Assembly: GCA_016875015.1 (NCBI GenBank)
Contig: VGSJ01000014.1
Span: 1-47,476 of the forward strand
Length of the DNA stretch: 47,476 nt
From: Deltaproteobacteria bacterium
GTDB taxonomy: Bacteria; Desulfobacterota; Desulfobaccia; Desulfobaccales; 0-14-0-80-60-11
Direction: 5' to 3'
Shown: piece after piece, positions 9,021 to 18,637 of the stretch
Position numbering within the stretch: the first letter of the stretch is position 1
Layout: each line of letters starts with the position of its first letter
Translations under genes and position numbers: made by a program
Notes under the pieces: model-generated
What the model was told of the DNA's origin: nothing
Database searches by the model: none
Seen by the model: only the letters and a program-made list of their open reading frames with translations

Positions 9021-10013
9021 CTATTGCGGGATGCTCCTGGATTTTTTCTTGACGGACGATTTTTTCTTGACCGGCGCCGACCCCGCGCCGCTCATCACCA
9101 CCGCGCGCCGCTTTTGGCTGGACCCCTTGGCGATGCGGGCCTTGCCTTTGCTGGCCTTAGCAAACCAGAGCTTCTCTTCCGCCGGCGGCAGCTTGGCGAT
9201 GGGCGTCCCCGCCAGCTCGAAGCCCTTTTCAATCAGCGGCCGCAGATCGGCCCACTTCTTCGTGCTCCCCATCATGGCGACGATGATTTCCTGGTCGCCG
9301 TTTTTAAACAGCCCCACATAGGTGTGCTTGGAGGCCCGGGTGTACCCGGTTTTCCCCGCCACCGCCAGGGGCGTGGTGAAGAGGAAGCGGTTGTGATTCC
9401 TCAGTTCCCGGTCGCCCTGGATGGTGAAATACTTGGTGGACATAATCTTGGCCAGTTCCGGGTCGCTCATGGCCCGGCGAAACATCAGGGCCAGGTCCTG
9501 GGCGGTGGAGTACTGATTCTCGGCCGGCAGGCCGTTGGCCGTGGCCAGGGTCGTGCGATAGGCGCCCCACTGCCGCACTTCCTGGGTGAGCTGATGGGCG
9601 AAGGCCGACTCGCTGCCGCTCACCTTTTCCGCCAGGGCCCGGGCGGCGTCGTTGGCCGAAGACAGCAGGAGGGCGTAGAGCAACTCCTGCACGGTGTAGG
9701 TCTCTCCCGGTTTGATGCCGATTTTGGACGCCGGCGCCGCCGCCGCATAAGGGCTGACACCCACCTTGTCGTTCATCTTCAGGTGCTCCACCACCGACAA
9801 AGCGGTCATGACCTTGATGGTGCTGGCCGGAGGAAAAAAGAGCTGGGGGTTGAGGGCTAGTAAAATCTTGCCGGTTTTGGCATCCATAATGACAAAGGAG
9901 CGGGCGGAGATGTTAAATCCTTCCTCATCCTGACCTGCGGCAAATCCTGCGGCCACTGTCAAAATTGCCAGAACCACAATAACCGAAAGTCCATATTTGA
10001 CGCGAAAACTCAT
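9021..10013 (-). CDS. D-alanyl-D-alanine carboxypeptidase (PBP5/6, DacA/DacF family)
   Basis: Signal peptide; SxxK in PASTIKVMTAL, SAN in LLSSANDAARAL, KTG in VAGKTGYTRASKHTYVG. Confidence 0.93.
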   Translation of the reverse strand: MSFRVKYGLSVIVVLAILTVAAGFAAGQDEEGFNISARSFVIMDAKTGKILLALNPQLFFPPASTIKVMTALSVVEHLKMNDKVGVSPYAAAAPASKIGIKPGETYTVQELLYALLLSSANDAARALAEKVSGSESAFAHQLTQEVRQWGAYRTTLATANGLPAENQYSTAQDLALMFRRAMSDPELAKIMSTKYFTIQGDRELRNHNRFLFTTPLAVAGKTGYTRASKHTYVGLFKNGDQEIIVAMMGSTKKWADLRPLIEKGFELAGTPIAKLPPAEEKLWFAKASKGKARIAKGSSQKRRAVVMSGAGSAPVKKKSSVKKKSRSIPQ

Positions 10014-10396
10014 GTGACCCCTTACACACGGTAATGATCTTCGGACCCGGCGGCCTCGGTAAAATCTGCAACCTTATACTATAAAAAAATTCCCCGCTTG
10101 GCAAATCAGAATAGCCGGGAGGGGACAGGAAAACCGCAGGAAGGATGAATTTACCGGGATGGCGTCCGGAGGCCGATTACGGCAGGTGGGCGCTGGTAGG
10201 GCGCGTCTCACGCGCCATTCTTGATGGTTTCGCAAAAAGTCCAAATTCCCTCCCCCTTGATGGGGGAGGGTTAGGGTGGGGGTGAAATAATTAATATCTT
10301 CGATTGGTTATATTCCCCCTCCCCTTAATCCCCTCCCACCAGGGGAGGGGATTAAGACTTTTTACGAGGTCATCATTCTTGGGGCGCAGCTTCGGA

Positions 10397-10735
10397 TTAG
10401 CCGGCTTTCTCCAGTTCTTTCAAGTAGTCCAACGGCGGGTAATAACCGGGAAACCGGTGCAGTTCCTGGCCATCGGCCCCGAAGACCAGGGTGGTGGGCG
10501 CCCCGGTAACGTTGAATTTTTTCACGATGTCCATGTTTTTGCGCCCGTCCAGGCGCACCGGGATGTACTTGGAATTTACCTCCTGGACAACTCCCGCATC
10601 CACATGAGTCTCAGTGTGCAGGTGCGTACAATGGGGGCACCCATCCATATACAGTTCCAGCAAGACGCGGCGGTTTTCTTTTTTTGCCTCGTTAAGAGCC
10701 GAGTCCCAGCTGTCCCGCCAGTTTATTTCTCCCAT
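10397..10735 (-). CDS. Thioredoxin-fold protein (CPHC motif)
   Basis: RRVLLELYMDGCPHCTHLHTETH...VKKFNVTGAPTTLVFGADGQELHRFPGY. Start chosen at the ATG preceded by AGGAGTCACGTA. Confidence 0.85.
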   Translation of the reverse strand: MGEINWRDSWDSALNEAKKENRRVLLELYMDGCPHCTHLHTETHVDAGVVQEVNSKYIPVRLDGRKNMDIVKKFNVTGAPTTLVFGADGQELHRFPGYYPPLDYLKELEKAG

Positions 10736-11011
10736 TACGTGACTCCTTTCCTTCAGGGAATTTTTACCGTAACTCCAGGCCGGCAATGGCCGCGCTCCGA
10801 CTGCGGCGTATGGTTTCAGCCCCTACCGCCCGTATGACTTGAAACATAAGATAAGGTGCGTCTCAGCAAAGGCAAGGACTAAAAGCAACGTCCGGCTCTC
10901 GGCTGTCTTTTTCCCGGGGAGATGGTATGATGGTTGAGCCTTGCCGGCAGTTTACTCCATGACCTTGAGCAGCTCACGCCGGGGCTTGAACCGGCGCCGA
11001 CCTGAAACCTG

Positions 11012-12166
11012 ATGGGTGCCATGGTTTATCTGGTTTTTCTCCTTCTGACGGCCGCCTGGTTCTACCAGTTCCTGGCCCTGGTCTGTCTGGGGCGATTTTT
11101 TCGCCCCTCGCCCTCGGCCCCACCGGTGGAAACCGGCCCCGGCATCACCGTGTTCAAGCCCCTTAAGGGCCTTGCACCCCTCTCCCGGGAATGCCTGACG
11201 AGCTTTCTGACCCAGGATTACCACCCCTACCAGGTGCTCTTCGGGGTGCGGGACCCGGATGACCCGGTGCTGGCGCTCCTCCGGGAATTGTCCCGGGCTT
11301 ATCCCCGGTGCGACCTTTCGGTGGTCATCTGCCCGGAAGATCTGGGCCTCAACCCCAAAATCAGCACCTTGCGCCAGCTTCTGCCCCGGGCCCGGTATGA
11401 CCTCCTGGTGATCGCCGACGGGGATGTCAAGGTGGGCCCCGATTACTTAGCCCAGGTGGCCGCGGCCTTCAGGCAGCCGGGGGTGGGCCTGGTGAGCTGC
11501 CCCTACCGGGCTGGCCCCAGCCGCACGCTGGGTTCCTTGCTGGAGGCCCTGACCGTCACCGCCGATTTTATCCCTTCGGTGGCCGTCGCCAACTACGTCG
11601 AGGGCGTGCGCTTCGCCCTGGGGGCCACCATGGCCCTGACCCGGCAGGCCCTCGCCGCCATCGGCGGCCTGGCCCCCCTGGCCGACTTCCTGGCGGACGA
11701 CTATCAGCTGGGCTTTCGCATCGCCCAGACCGGGCTTCAGGTCAAAATTCTCCCTTACGTGGTGGAGACCAACAACCCGGAGATGAGTTTCTCGGATTAT
11801 CTGGCCCACCAGCTCCGCTGGGCCCGCACCTACCGGGTCTGCCGCCCGGCGGGTTATCTGGCCTACGGCATCACCCACGCCCTGGTGTACAGCCTCGCCA
11901 TCCTGCTGGCAACGGGCCTGGCCCCCTGGGCCTGGGGGCTGGCCGCGGCCACTCTGGTCCTCCGGGGCGCCCTGGCCGGGTTCTCCGAGCGCCGCTGTCT
12001 CAAGGGCGACCTGCCCCTTGCGGCCTTTGCCCTCCTGCCTCTGAAAGACCTGCTCGCCTTCGGACTCTGGCTCGCAAGTTTCCTGGGCCGCCGGGTCAAT
12101 TGGGGGGGGCGCTCTTTCCGGGTGACCCCGGAGGGTAATTTGGCGCCCCGGACAGACTCCCCGTGA
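11012..12166 (+). CDS. hpnI: Ceramide-glucosyltransferase-like GT21 (HpnI-type hopanoid-associated glycosyltransferase)
   Basis: GITVFKPLKGLAPLSRECLTSFLTQDYHPYQVLFGVRDPDDP, LVIADGDVKVGPDYL, LADDYQLGFRIAQTG, HQLRWARTYR motifs typical of the HpnI/GT21 group. Confidence 0.7.
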   Translation: MGAMVYLVFLLLTAAWFYQFLALVCLGRFFRPSPSAPPVETGPGITVFKPLKGLAPLSRECLTSFLTQDYHPYQVLFGVRDPDDPVLALLRELSRAYPRCDLSVVICPEDLGLNPKISTLRQLLPRARYDLLVIADGDVKVGPDYLAQVAAAFRQPGVGLVSCPYRAGPSRTLGSLLEALTVTADFIPSVAVANYVEGVRFALGATMALTRQALAAIGGLAPLADFLADDYQLGFRIAQTGLQVKILPYVVETNNPEMSFSDYLAHQLRWARTYRVCRPAGYLAYGITHALVYSLAILLATGLAPWAWGLAAATLVLRGALAGFSERRCLKGDLPLAAFALLPLKDLLAFGLWLASFLGRRVNWGGRSFRVTPEGNLAPRTDSP

Positions 12167-12205
12167 ATTTGACTTTCGCGCCGGTCTCAGTTAAGGAATA
12201 ATTCT

Positions 12206-12958
12206 ATGGATAGCAAAGTTCTGCAGCAGTTGCTCAAGGAGGTTCAGGCCGGGCGCCTGCCGGTGGCCGAGGCCGTTGAGCGTCTCCGAACCCTGCCCTT
12301 CGAAGACCTGGGGTTCGCCCGGGTGGACCATCACCGCCAGCTCCGCCAGGGTTTCCCCGAAGTGGTGTTCGCCGCGGGCAAGAGCCTGGAGCAGATCCGG
12401 GGCATCCTCACGGCCCTCTGCGCCCGGGCCGACCACGTCCTGGTGACCCGCCTGGCCCCTGAGGCGGCGGCGGCGCTCACGCTTGACTTTCCCAACGCCC
12501 GCTATTACCGCGATTCCCAGGCGTTGACCCTCAGCCGGGGAGAAATCCCCGACCGGGGCCGGGGCCTGATCCTGGTGATCTCGGCCGGAACCTCCGATAT
12601 CCCCGTGGCCGAAGAAGCCCTGGTCACCGCCCGAATCATGGGCCACCGGGCCGAAGCCCTTTACGACGTGGGGGTGGCCGGCCTGCACCGCCTCCTGGCC
12701 CACCAGGAACTGCTGGCCCAGGCCACCTGCTGCATTGTGGTGGCAGGCATGGAAGGGGCGCTGCCCAGCGTGGTGGCGGGGCTGGTGGACCGGCCGGTGA
12801 TCGCGGTCCCAACCAGCGTGGGCTATGGCGCTTCCTTCGGCGGCCTGGCGGCGCTGTTGGCCATGCTCAACTCCTGCGCCGCCGGCCTGGCGGTGGTCAA
12901 CATCGACAACGGTTTCGGCGCCGGCTACCTGGCGGCCCTGATGAACCGAAAGGATTGA
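12206..12958 (+). CDS. larB: Nickel pincer cofactor biosynthesis protein LarB
   Basis: AIR-carboxylase-like protein; ISAGTSDIPVAEEALVTA, YDVGVAGLHRLL, VVAGMEGALPSVVAGLVDRPVIAVPTSVGYGASFGGLAALLAMLNSCA, VVNIDNGFGAGYLA. Confidence 0.93.
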   Translation: MDSKVLQQLLKEVQAGRLPVAEAVERLRTLPFEDLGFARVDHHRQLRQGFPEVVFAAGKSLEQIRGILTALCARADHVLVTRLAPEAAAALTLDFPNARYYRDSQALTLSRGEIPDRGRGLILVISAGTSDIPVAEEALVTARIMGHRAEALYDVGVAGLHRLLAHQELLAQATCCIVVAGMEGALPSVVAGLVDRPVIAVPTSVGYGASFGGLAALLAMLNSCAAGLAVVNIDNGFGAGYLAALMNRKD

Positions 12959-12977
12959 TTCAGAGGAGAGTAAGGGC

Positions 12978-13709
12978 GTGTTACAAACTCTGGCAGCAGT
13001 CACCCTGGGACTCAGCATCATGCTATCAGGCTGCGCGGCGTTGAAGGCGGCCCCTTCCAAGGGCGCGGGCTTTGTGCCGGTGGCGCAGATGGCGAAGCAG
13101 GAAGATCTCCCTTTCCAGAAGGTCTGGTTCAAGGACGGCGTAGATTTTAAGCGCTATAAGAGCATATATATCCCGGAGGTGCACACCGATTACCTCCTGC
13201 AGTCCAACTGGTGGCAGCAGAACTTCCGCCAGGGCCGGATGAAGGAAGATATGGCCACCATGGCGCAATACCTGCGGCAGGAATTCAAAACCGCGTTCGG
13301 CAACGATCCTTACCACCGTTTTCAGGTGGTGGAAGTCCCGCAGAAAGATTCCCTGACCCTTGAGCTGGCGCTCACGGAACTGGTTCCCAGCAATGTGGCG
13401 CTCAGCGTGTTGGAGTATGCCCCCTATGGCGGCGGCACCGCGGTCAGGGTTATGGAAAGAGCCACGGGCGCCGAGAGCACGGTGGCCTTCGAGGCCAGGA
13501 TGAAGGATTCGGGCACCGGCGACACTCTGGCCATGTTCGCCGACCGCCAGGTGAAAAAAATCAGGATCATTGATTTCAAGGCATTCACCTGGTATGCCCA
13601 CGGCAAGGACATCATCAAGGAGTGGGCCGAACAGTTCGTGAGGCTCGCCAATCAGCGGCCGGGAGAGGTCATCGAGGGTTCCAGCGCCTTCACCCTGATG
13701 CCCTGGTAA
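12978..13709 (+). CDS. Lipoprotein, DUF3313-like
   Basis: GTG start; lipobox LSGCAA; YKSIYIPEV... WAEQFVRLANQRP pattern of DUF3313-type lipoproteins. Confidence 0.6.
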   Translation: MLQTLAAVTLGLSIMLSGCAALKAAPSKGAGFVPVAQMAKQEDLPFQKVWFKDGVDFKRYKSIYIPEVHTDYLLQSNWWQQNFRQGRMKEDMATMAQYLRQEFKTAFGNDPYHRFQVVEVPQKDSLTLELALTELVPSNVALSVLEYAPYGGGTAVRVMERATGAESTVAFEARMKDSGTGDTLAMFADRQVKKIRIIDFKAFTWYAHGKDIIKEWAEQFVRLANQRPGEVIEGSSAFTLMPW

Positions 13710-13807
13710 AGACAGGCCGCGGCTTGCCGAAACCAGGCTGGAGGCCCAGGCGGTTGGGTTGACCGCCCCTTAGGAAAAAATCTCCGACTGCGGAGGCGTG
13801 TGCATCA

Positions 13808-14629
13808 ATGGCGCCAGATCGACCGGAAACCTTGTCTCTCTACCAGCAGATCGACCAGGCAAGCCTGGCCCTGGACAGCAGCTTCAGGTTCCTTTGCCAG
13901 GCCGATTTGCCCTGCTTCAACCAGTGTTGCCGCACCCCCACCATCATCTTAAGCCCTTATGACCTCCTGCGTCTGAAACAGGGTCTGGGCATCACTTCCA
14001 CGGCAGTGCGGGAGCGCTACACCCGGCAGGAAATTGAACCCAATTCAAATCTTCCCCTGGTCTTAATCGATGCTTACCGATCCCCGGAGGGGGGCTGCCC
14101 TTTCCTGGGGGAGCACGGCTGCACGGTTTATCCCCATCGGCCCGCGGCCTGCCGCCTCTTTCCCCTCACCATGGGCAGCCGGCTCACCGCGGACGGCGTC
14201 GTGGACTATTACTTTTGCCGCGGGTTGGATTATTGCCGGGGATTCGCCGCCGGGGTCGAATGGACCGTGGCCTCCTGGATGGCCAACCAGGGATTTCCCG
14301 AGTATGATCAGGGGCGTCGCGCCTGGCTCGAAATTCTCCTTAAAGCCGCTCTGACGGAGCCGCCCGTGGTCGACGCCCAGATGCAGGACCTCTTTGCCAC
14401 CCTGGCTTATGACCTGGACAAATTTCGCCGGTTGGTTTTTGACCCGGTGTTTCTCGAGGCTTACGAGGCTTACGATATAAAGGCCGGGGCCATGGAAGAT
14501 CTCAGGACGGACGACCTGGCCCTCCTCAAGTTCAGTTACCGCTTGCTGCCGGCCGTCCTGTCCGCGGCGGGAGCTCAAAAGATGACTGCGGTTATCCGCG
14601 GGTCAACCAAATTTTTCGAGGTGGACTGA
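13808..14629 (+). CDS. YkgJ family cysteine-cluster protein
   Basis: CNQCCRTPTIILSPYDLLRLKQ... GGCPFLGEHGCTVYPHRPAACRLFPL. Confidence 0.85.
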   Translation: MAPDRPETLSLYQQIDQASLALDSSFRFLCQADLPCFNQCCRTPTIILSPYDLLRLKQGLGITSTAVRERYTRQEIEPNSNLPLVLIDAYRSPEGGCPFLGEHGCTVYPHRPAACRLFPLTMGSRLTADGVVDYYFCRGLDYCRGFAAGVEWTVASWMANQGFPEYDQGRRAWLEILLKAALTEPPVVDAQMQDLFATLAYDLDKFRRLVFDPVFLEAYEAYDIKAGAMEDLRTDDLALLKFSYRLLPAVLSAAGAQKMTAVIRGSTKFFEVD

Positions 14630-14868
14630 GGCAGGGGAAGAGGACTCCATAAGCACTGCGAGCTATTTCTGAGAGCTATTTCAAAACCTCGTCGGCTCAA
14701 TGCAGGTCATTCTGAGCGGAGCGAAGAATCTTGCATTTTCAATGAGTTGGGATTGTTCACTTTCTCAAAAAAGCCGTCACCAGCAGCGCGCCGTCTTGAA
14801 AAAGAGTGGCGGCACAGGCTTTCAGCCTGTGCCGTAGGGCGCGTCTCACGCGCCATTCTTGGTGCGTA

Positions 14869-14970
14869 ATACCGTGTTCGTTTTGTAGGGGCGGGTTTGA
14901 AACCCGCCCCTACGAGAGATATCAATAGGTTATCTGGATGGTTTGTTTCATTTCAAAGGGAACACGGTAT
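14869..14970. repeat. MITE-like element, type B copy 1
   Basis: 102 bp with ATACCGTGTTC / GAACACGGTAT TIRs and an internal GTAGGGGCGGGTTTGAAACCCGCCCCTAC palindrome; identical to 35791-35892. Confidence 0.9.
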
Positions 14971-15067
14971 AAGACGCGCCCTTGAAGGAAAATTACCTTT
15001 TTGAGCGCAGATTGTTGTTACAGGGCCGCCTTCCCGACCCGGCAGGGGATGAGGCGGGGAAACCTCA

Positions 15068-15721
15068 CTATACCGCGGCCACGCCGTTGACGCCGCCGTT
15101 AACCAAGCGCACCACGGCCATGTCGGGGAAATAGTCGATGACGTTGAGGCAGCCGTAGTTCTGGTCCAGGCGGAACAGGTGGTCCAGGGGCAGGCCCAGG
15201 GCCTCGCTGAGGATGACCCGGTTGACCCCGGCGTGGGCCACGATGATGAAGGCCTCCTGAAGATGCTGATTGATGAGGTCGTTCAGCCGGGGCAGGACCC
15301 GGGAACTCAGGTCCAGGAGGCTTTCGCCCCCGGGAATGCGGAAGGTGGCGAGGTCCCGGAAGCGGGCCTCGAGTTCGGCGGGGTAGCGTTCGGCGATCTC
15401 GGTGAAGCTCAGGCCTTCCCAGGCCCCGAAGTGGATCTCCCGGAACTCCGGGATTATTTGTAGAGGCGCCTCCCGCCCCCGTCTGATAATCTCTGCCCCG
15501 GTCAAGGCCCGGCTGAGGTTCGAGGCATAGACCCCCGCCAGGGGCACGCCCGCAAGCTGCGCCGCCAGGTCTTCGAACTGGCGCACCCCGTTATCCGACA
15601 AGCCGATGTCGTTGTTGCCGTGGTACCGGTCGGTATGGCCGTCGGCCACCTGGCCGTGGCGCACCAGGTAGACGCGGGTGGGGGTCAGGGAACCCTTGAT
15701 GCGTTGAGCTTGGAGACGCAT
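15068..15721 (-). CDS. Histidine phosphatase family protein (phosphoglycerate mutase / CobC-like)
   Basis: TRVYLVRHGQVADG (RHG motif), YASNLSRALTGAEII, FREIHFGAWEGLSFTEI, AHAGVNRVIL. Confidence 0.9.
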   Translation of the reverse strand: MRLQAQRIKGSLTPTRVYLVRHGQVADGHTDRYHGNNDIGLSDNGVRQFEDLAAQLAGVPLAGVYASNLSRALTGAEIIRRGREAPLQIIPEFREIHFGAWEGLSFTEIAERYPAELEARFRDLATFRIPGGESLLDLSSRVLPRLNDLINQHLQEAFIIVAHAGVNRVILSEALGLPLDHLFRLDQNYGCLNVIDYFPDMAVVRLVNGGVNGVAAV

Positions 15722-16308
15722 TATGGACTTAAATATTTGCGGCCAAAAAAATTATCATGGGGAAGATTTCTCATCAACCTTATTGCAATTGAGTATATTG
15801 TTTCAGGATCATAATTCTGAGTAAACCTTTTCTCCCAGCATCTCCCATGAGCAAGCCAGTCTCGTAAGGGCAACAGGTCCATTAGATTTTTAATTGATTT
15901 TTCTAATTCTCTGCTATCTGTTATATTTTTCCAAGTCTTAAGTATATCGTCCCCAAATCTTGACCACTCGCCTTTCTTTTTATTAGGAGACAATTGATAT
16001 AATTTCCGACTAATTCCATCACTCTTTTTACCCGTAAGACGGATTTGATGATCAATTCTAAAGGCAGCCTCTATTGCACTGATTAGACTTAACATTGTAG
16101 CATATTTCAATTCTTTCATGCCATTGCTGAATTGGTCAGCAATTTCTTTAGGAGATTTGAACATAAATTCAATAGGTAGAGCTTTGCCACTTCTAACCTT
16201 TTCTTTTATTTTTTGCCTTGAATCTAATAATGCACTCTCAGAATCTCTATACCATTTCCACACATTATTAACTGCGGCTGCATGTTTATACGAGGCTGAC
16301 ACTTTCAT
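15721..16308 (-). CDS. Putative HEPN-like protein (RX4H motif)
   Basis: AT-rich, 195 aa, helical; LSLISAIEAAFRIDHQIR ... LMDLLPLRDWLAHGRCWEKR, where R-D-W-L-A-H matches RX4H. ATG overlaps the upstream gene stop as ATGA. Confidence 0.5.
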   Translation of the reverse strand: MKVSASYKHAAAVNNVWKWYRDSESALLDSRQKIKEKVRSGKALPIEFMFKSPKEIADQFSNGMKELKYATMLSLISAIEAAFRIDHQIRLTGKKSDGISRKLYQLSPNKKKGEWSRFGDDILKTWKNITDSRELEKSIKNLMDLLPLRDWLAHGRCWEKRFTQNYDPETIYSIAIRLMRNLPHDNFFGRKYLSP

Positions 16309-16853
16309 TTGCTAATCACTTTCATTAACGCATTATAAAAGACCTCTCTAGTTAATACTCGATATTTTCTAGGCCTTCCTTTTTCGGTTGGTAAAATCCA
16401 TTCAGTATCCATTTGATTGTAGTTAGGTGGTTTGGGTTGTTTCTTTGACTTTAATATTCCTTCTTCACCCATATACACCCTGATTTGGGGGCGATGCCCC
16501 TTTTGTTCCAATATGATCATTACAGATCCTTCATCACCAATCAAATCGACTCTTCCTAGTCCTCCTATAATAATAGTACCTATAGGAATCAACTTAACTA
16601 CTTCAGTATGAAGATTAATTTTAAGTTGAGGTGCCTCATAACTACCTAACCGCTCCTCATAAACCTCTATAGTATCTTCTTCAATATATAAGTCCTCTGG
16701 AACTAATGGTGCTAACCATTCTTTTACATCGTTGTATAGGTGATTAATTTTGCCAAGCCACCAGGTTTTCCTTGTCTCCCAATCCACAGCTTGCTTTAGT
16801 TGATCATCCTTCCGTTTCTTCTCACGCAGGAAATTTTCCAAGGTTTCTGCCAT
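16305..16853 (-). CDS. Conserved hypothetical protein, partner gene of the HEPN-like ORF
   Basis: 182 aa, AT-rich, SD aaggag upstream of the start; 4-nt ATGA overlap with the next ORF. Confidence 0.6.
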   Translation of the reverse strand: MAETLENFLREKKRKDDQLKQAVDWETRKTWWLGKINHLYNDVKEWLAPLVPEDLYIEEDTIEVYEERLGSYEAPQLKINLHTEVVKLIPIGTIIIGGLGRVDLIGDEGSVMIILEQKGHRPQIRVYMGEEGILKSKKQPKPPNYNQMDTEWILPTEKGRPRKYRVLTREVFYNALMKVISK

Positions 16854-16915
16854 AGTTGATCTCCTTACTTTATCCGTAATTTTTCTACCGTGGATACTCT
16901 AAATTTGACATCCTG

Positions 16916-16933
16916 ATGTTTATATTCAAACAT
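16916..16933. promoter_or_regulatory. Candidate operator inverted repeat ATGTTT-N6-AAACAT
   Basis: Perfect 6-bp arms about 60 nt upstream of the 16853 start. Confidence 0.3.
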
Positions 16934-16978
16934 AGAAAAGAAGATAAATCAAGAGGTTGCTCTGGCTTATCGTGATCG

Positions 16979-18196
16979 CTACCCCTCCATAACCGCATTG
17001 TTAGGCACCACCACGATACCGTCTTCGGTGAGGTGGAAGCGGGAGGCGTCCCATTGGGGGTCGTAGCCGATGGAAAAGCCCGGCGGCACCCGCACCCCGT
17101 CTTCGATAATCGCCCGCCTCACCTTGGCCCGGGGGCCGATGACCACCCCGTCCCAGAGGATGGCGTCTTCCACCGATGCGTCCGGCCCCACCCTGACCCC
17201 GGGGGAGAGGATGGACCGGGTCACGGTCCCTTCGATGATGCAGCCCGAGGCGATGAGGGAATCCTCCACCGTCACCGGCATCCCCCCGGTAATAAATTTG
17301 CTGGGGGGCAGGAGCTGGGGCCGGGAGCGCATGGGCCAGTCCGGATCGAATAACTCAAAGGTGGGCGCGGCGCCCAGGAGATCCTGGTGGGCCTTGAAGT
17401 ACGCGTCCAACAGCCCGATATCCCGCCAGTACCGGATAGCCCCGCTGGCCGGGTCCTGAAAGTTGTAGGCATAGACCTTTTTCCGCTCCACCATCTGGGG
17501 GATGATGTCCCCGCCGAAATCGTGCTTGCTGGTCTTGTTTTTGGCGTCCTTGATGACCTCCTCCACCAGGACCCCGGCGTTGAAGATGTAAACCCCCATG
17601 GACACCAGGGAGAAGTCGGGGTTGTCGGGCAATCCCGGCGGGTCCTGGGGTTTTTCCAGGAAATTCTCCACCTCGCCGGCCCCGTTCACCTTGAGAATGC
17701 CGAAGGAACTGCCCTCCGCCCGGGGCACCATGACCGCGGCTACCGTCAGGTCCGCCCCCTGGCGCAGGTGAAATGCCAGCATCTCCCGGTAATTCAGCTT
17801 GTAGACGTGATCTCCGGACAGGATCAACACATGCCGGGGCCGCTCGGCCTCCAGGAGGTTGAGGTTCTGGAAAATGGAGTCCGCGGTGCCGCGGTACCAG
17901 CGGCTCACCATGATCTGCTGGGGCGGCATGGAGTAGATGAACTCGTCCAGGTCAGGGTGCATGATGTCCCAGGCCCGGCGCAGGTGCTGATCCAGGGAAA
18001 AACTGCCGTACTGGGTGAGCACGTAGATGCGGCGGATGCCCGAATTGAGGCAGTTGGACAGGGTGAAGTCGATGATCCGGTAAAGGCTCCCGAAGGTGAT
18101 GGCCGGTTTGGCCTTGTCCCGGGTCAGGGGAAAGAGGCGCTCGCCCTTGCCGCCGGCCATGATGATGGTGGTAAGATTTTTCATCGAGTCCGTCAT
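16979..18196 (-). CDS. glgC: Glucose-1-phosphate adenylyltransferase
   Basis: TTIIMAGGKGERLFPLTRDKAKPAITFGSLYRIIDFTLSNCLNSGIRRIYVLTQYGSFSLDQHL; VLILSGDHVYKLNYREML; C-terminal beta-helix. Confidence 0.96.
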   Translation of the reverse strand: MTDSMKNLTTIIMAGGKGERLFPLTRDKAKPAITFGSLYRIIDFTLSNCLNSGIRRIYVLTQYGSFSLDQHLRRAWDIMHPDLDEFIYSMPPQQIMVSRWYRGTADSIFQNLNLLEAERPRHVLILSGDHVYKLNYREMLAFHLRQGADLTVAAVMVPRAEGSSFGILKVNGAGEVENFLEKPQDPPGLPDNPDFSLVSMGVYIFNAGVLVEEVIKDAKNKTSKHDFGGDIIPQMVERKKVYAYNFQDPASGAIRYWRDIGLLDAYFKAHQDLLGAAPTFELFDPDWPMRSRPQLLPPSKFITGGMPVTVEDSLIASGCIIEGTVTRSILSPGVRVGPDASVEDAILWDGVVIGPRAKVRRAIIEDGVRVPPGFSIGYDPQWDASRFHLTEDGIVVVPNNAVMEG

Positions 18197-18546
18197 CGAG
18201 TTACCAGTTCTTTAATTTTCTCTTTGAGTTCCGTGAGATCGGAAGACTTCACCACGTAGGCGTCCGCGGCCCAACTCATGAAGCTTTCCTGATAGTGGGT
18301 ATAGGCGCTGTTCAGGATCACCGGCAGGCCCTCCTTGATCCCCAGGATGCGGGGCAGGGCCTCCAGGCCGTCCATACCGGGCATGCGAATGTCTAAAATA
18401 ACCAGGTCCAGGGGTTCGGTTTCCACCATCTTCAAGGCATCCCGGGCATTGATGGCGATCAATACCTTATAGCCTTCTTCCTCCAACTCCTCTTTCAAAA
18501 GCATCCGGATCGCCTCGTCGTCATCCACTACCAGGATCGTCTTCAT
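18193..18546 (-). CDS. CheY-like response regulator receiver protein
   Basis: MKTILVVDDDEAIRMLLKEELEEEGY...DLVILDIRMPGMDGLEAL; ATGA overlap with glgC start. Confidence 0.92.
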   Translation of the reverse strand: MKTILVVDDDEAIRMLLKEELEEEGYKVLIAINARDALKMVETEPLDLVILDIRMPGMDGLEALPRILGIKEGLPVILNSAYTHYQESFMSWAADAYVVKSSDLTELKEKIKELVTR

Positions 18547-18637
18547 CAACCGCCTCTTGCCTCGCGCTTTTGGCTTAATACTAAGTCTTCTTGGGGAAAG
18601 GGGCAACCGTGGGCCAAAAAAATCCCCCGGGCGACGT

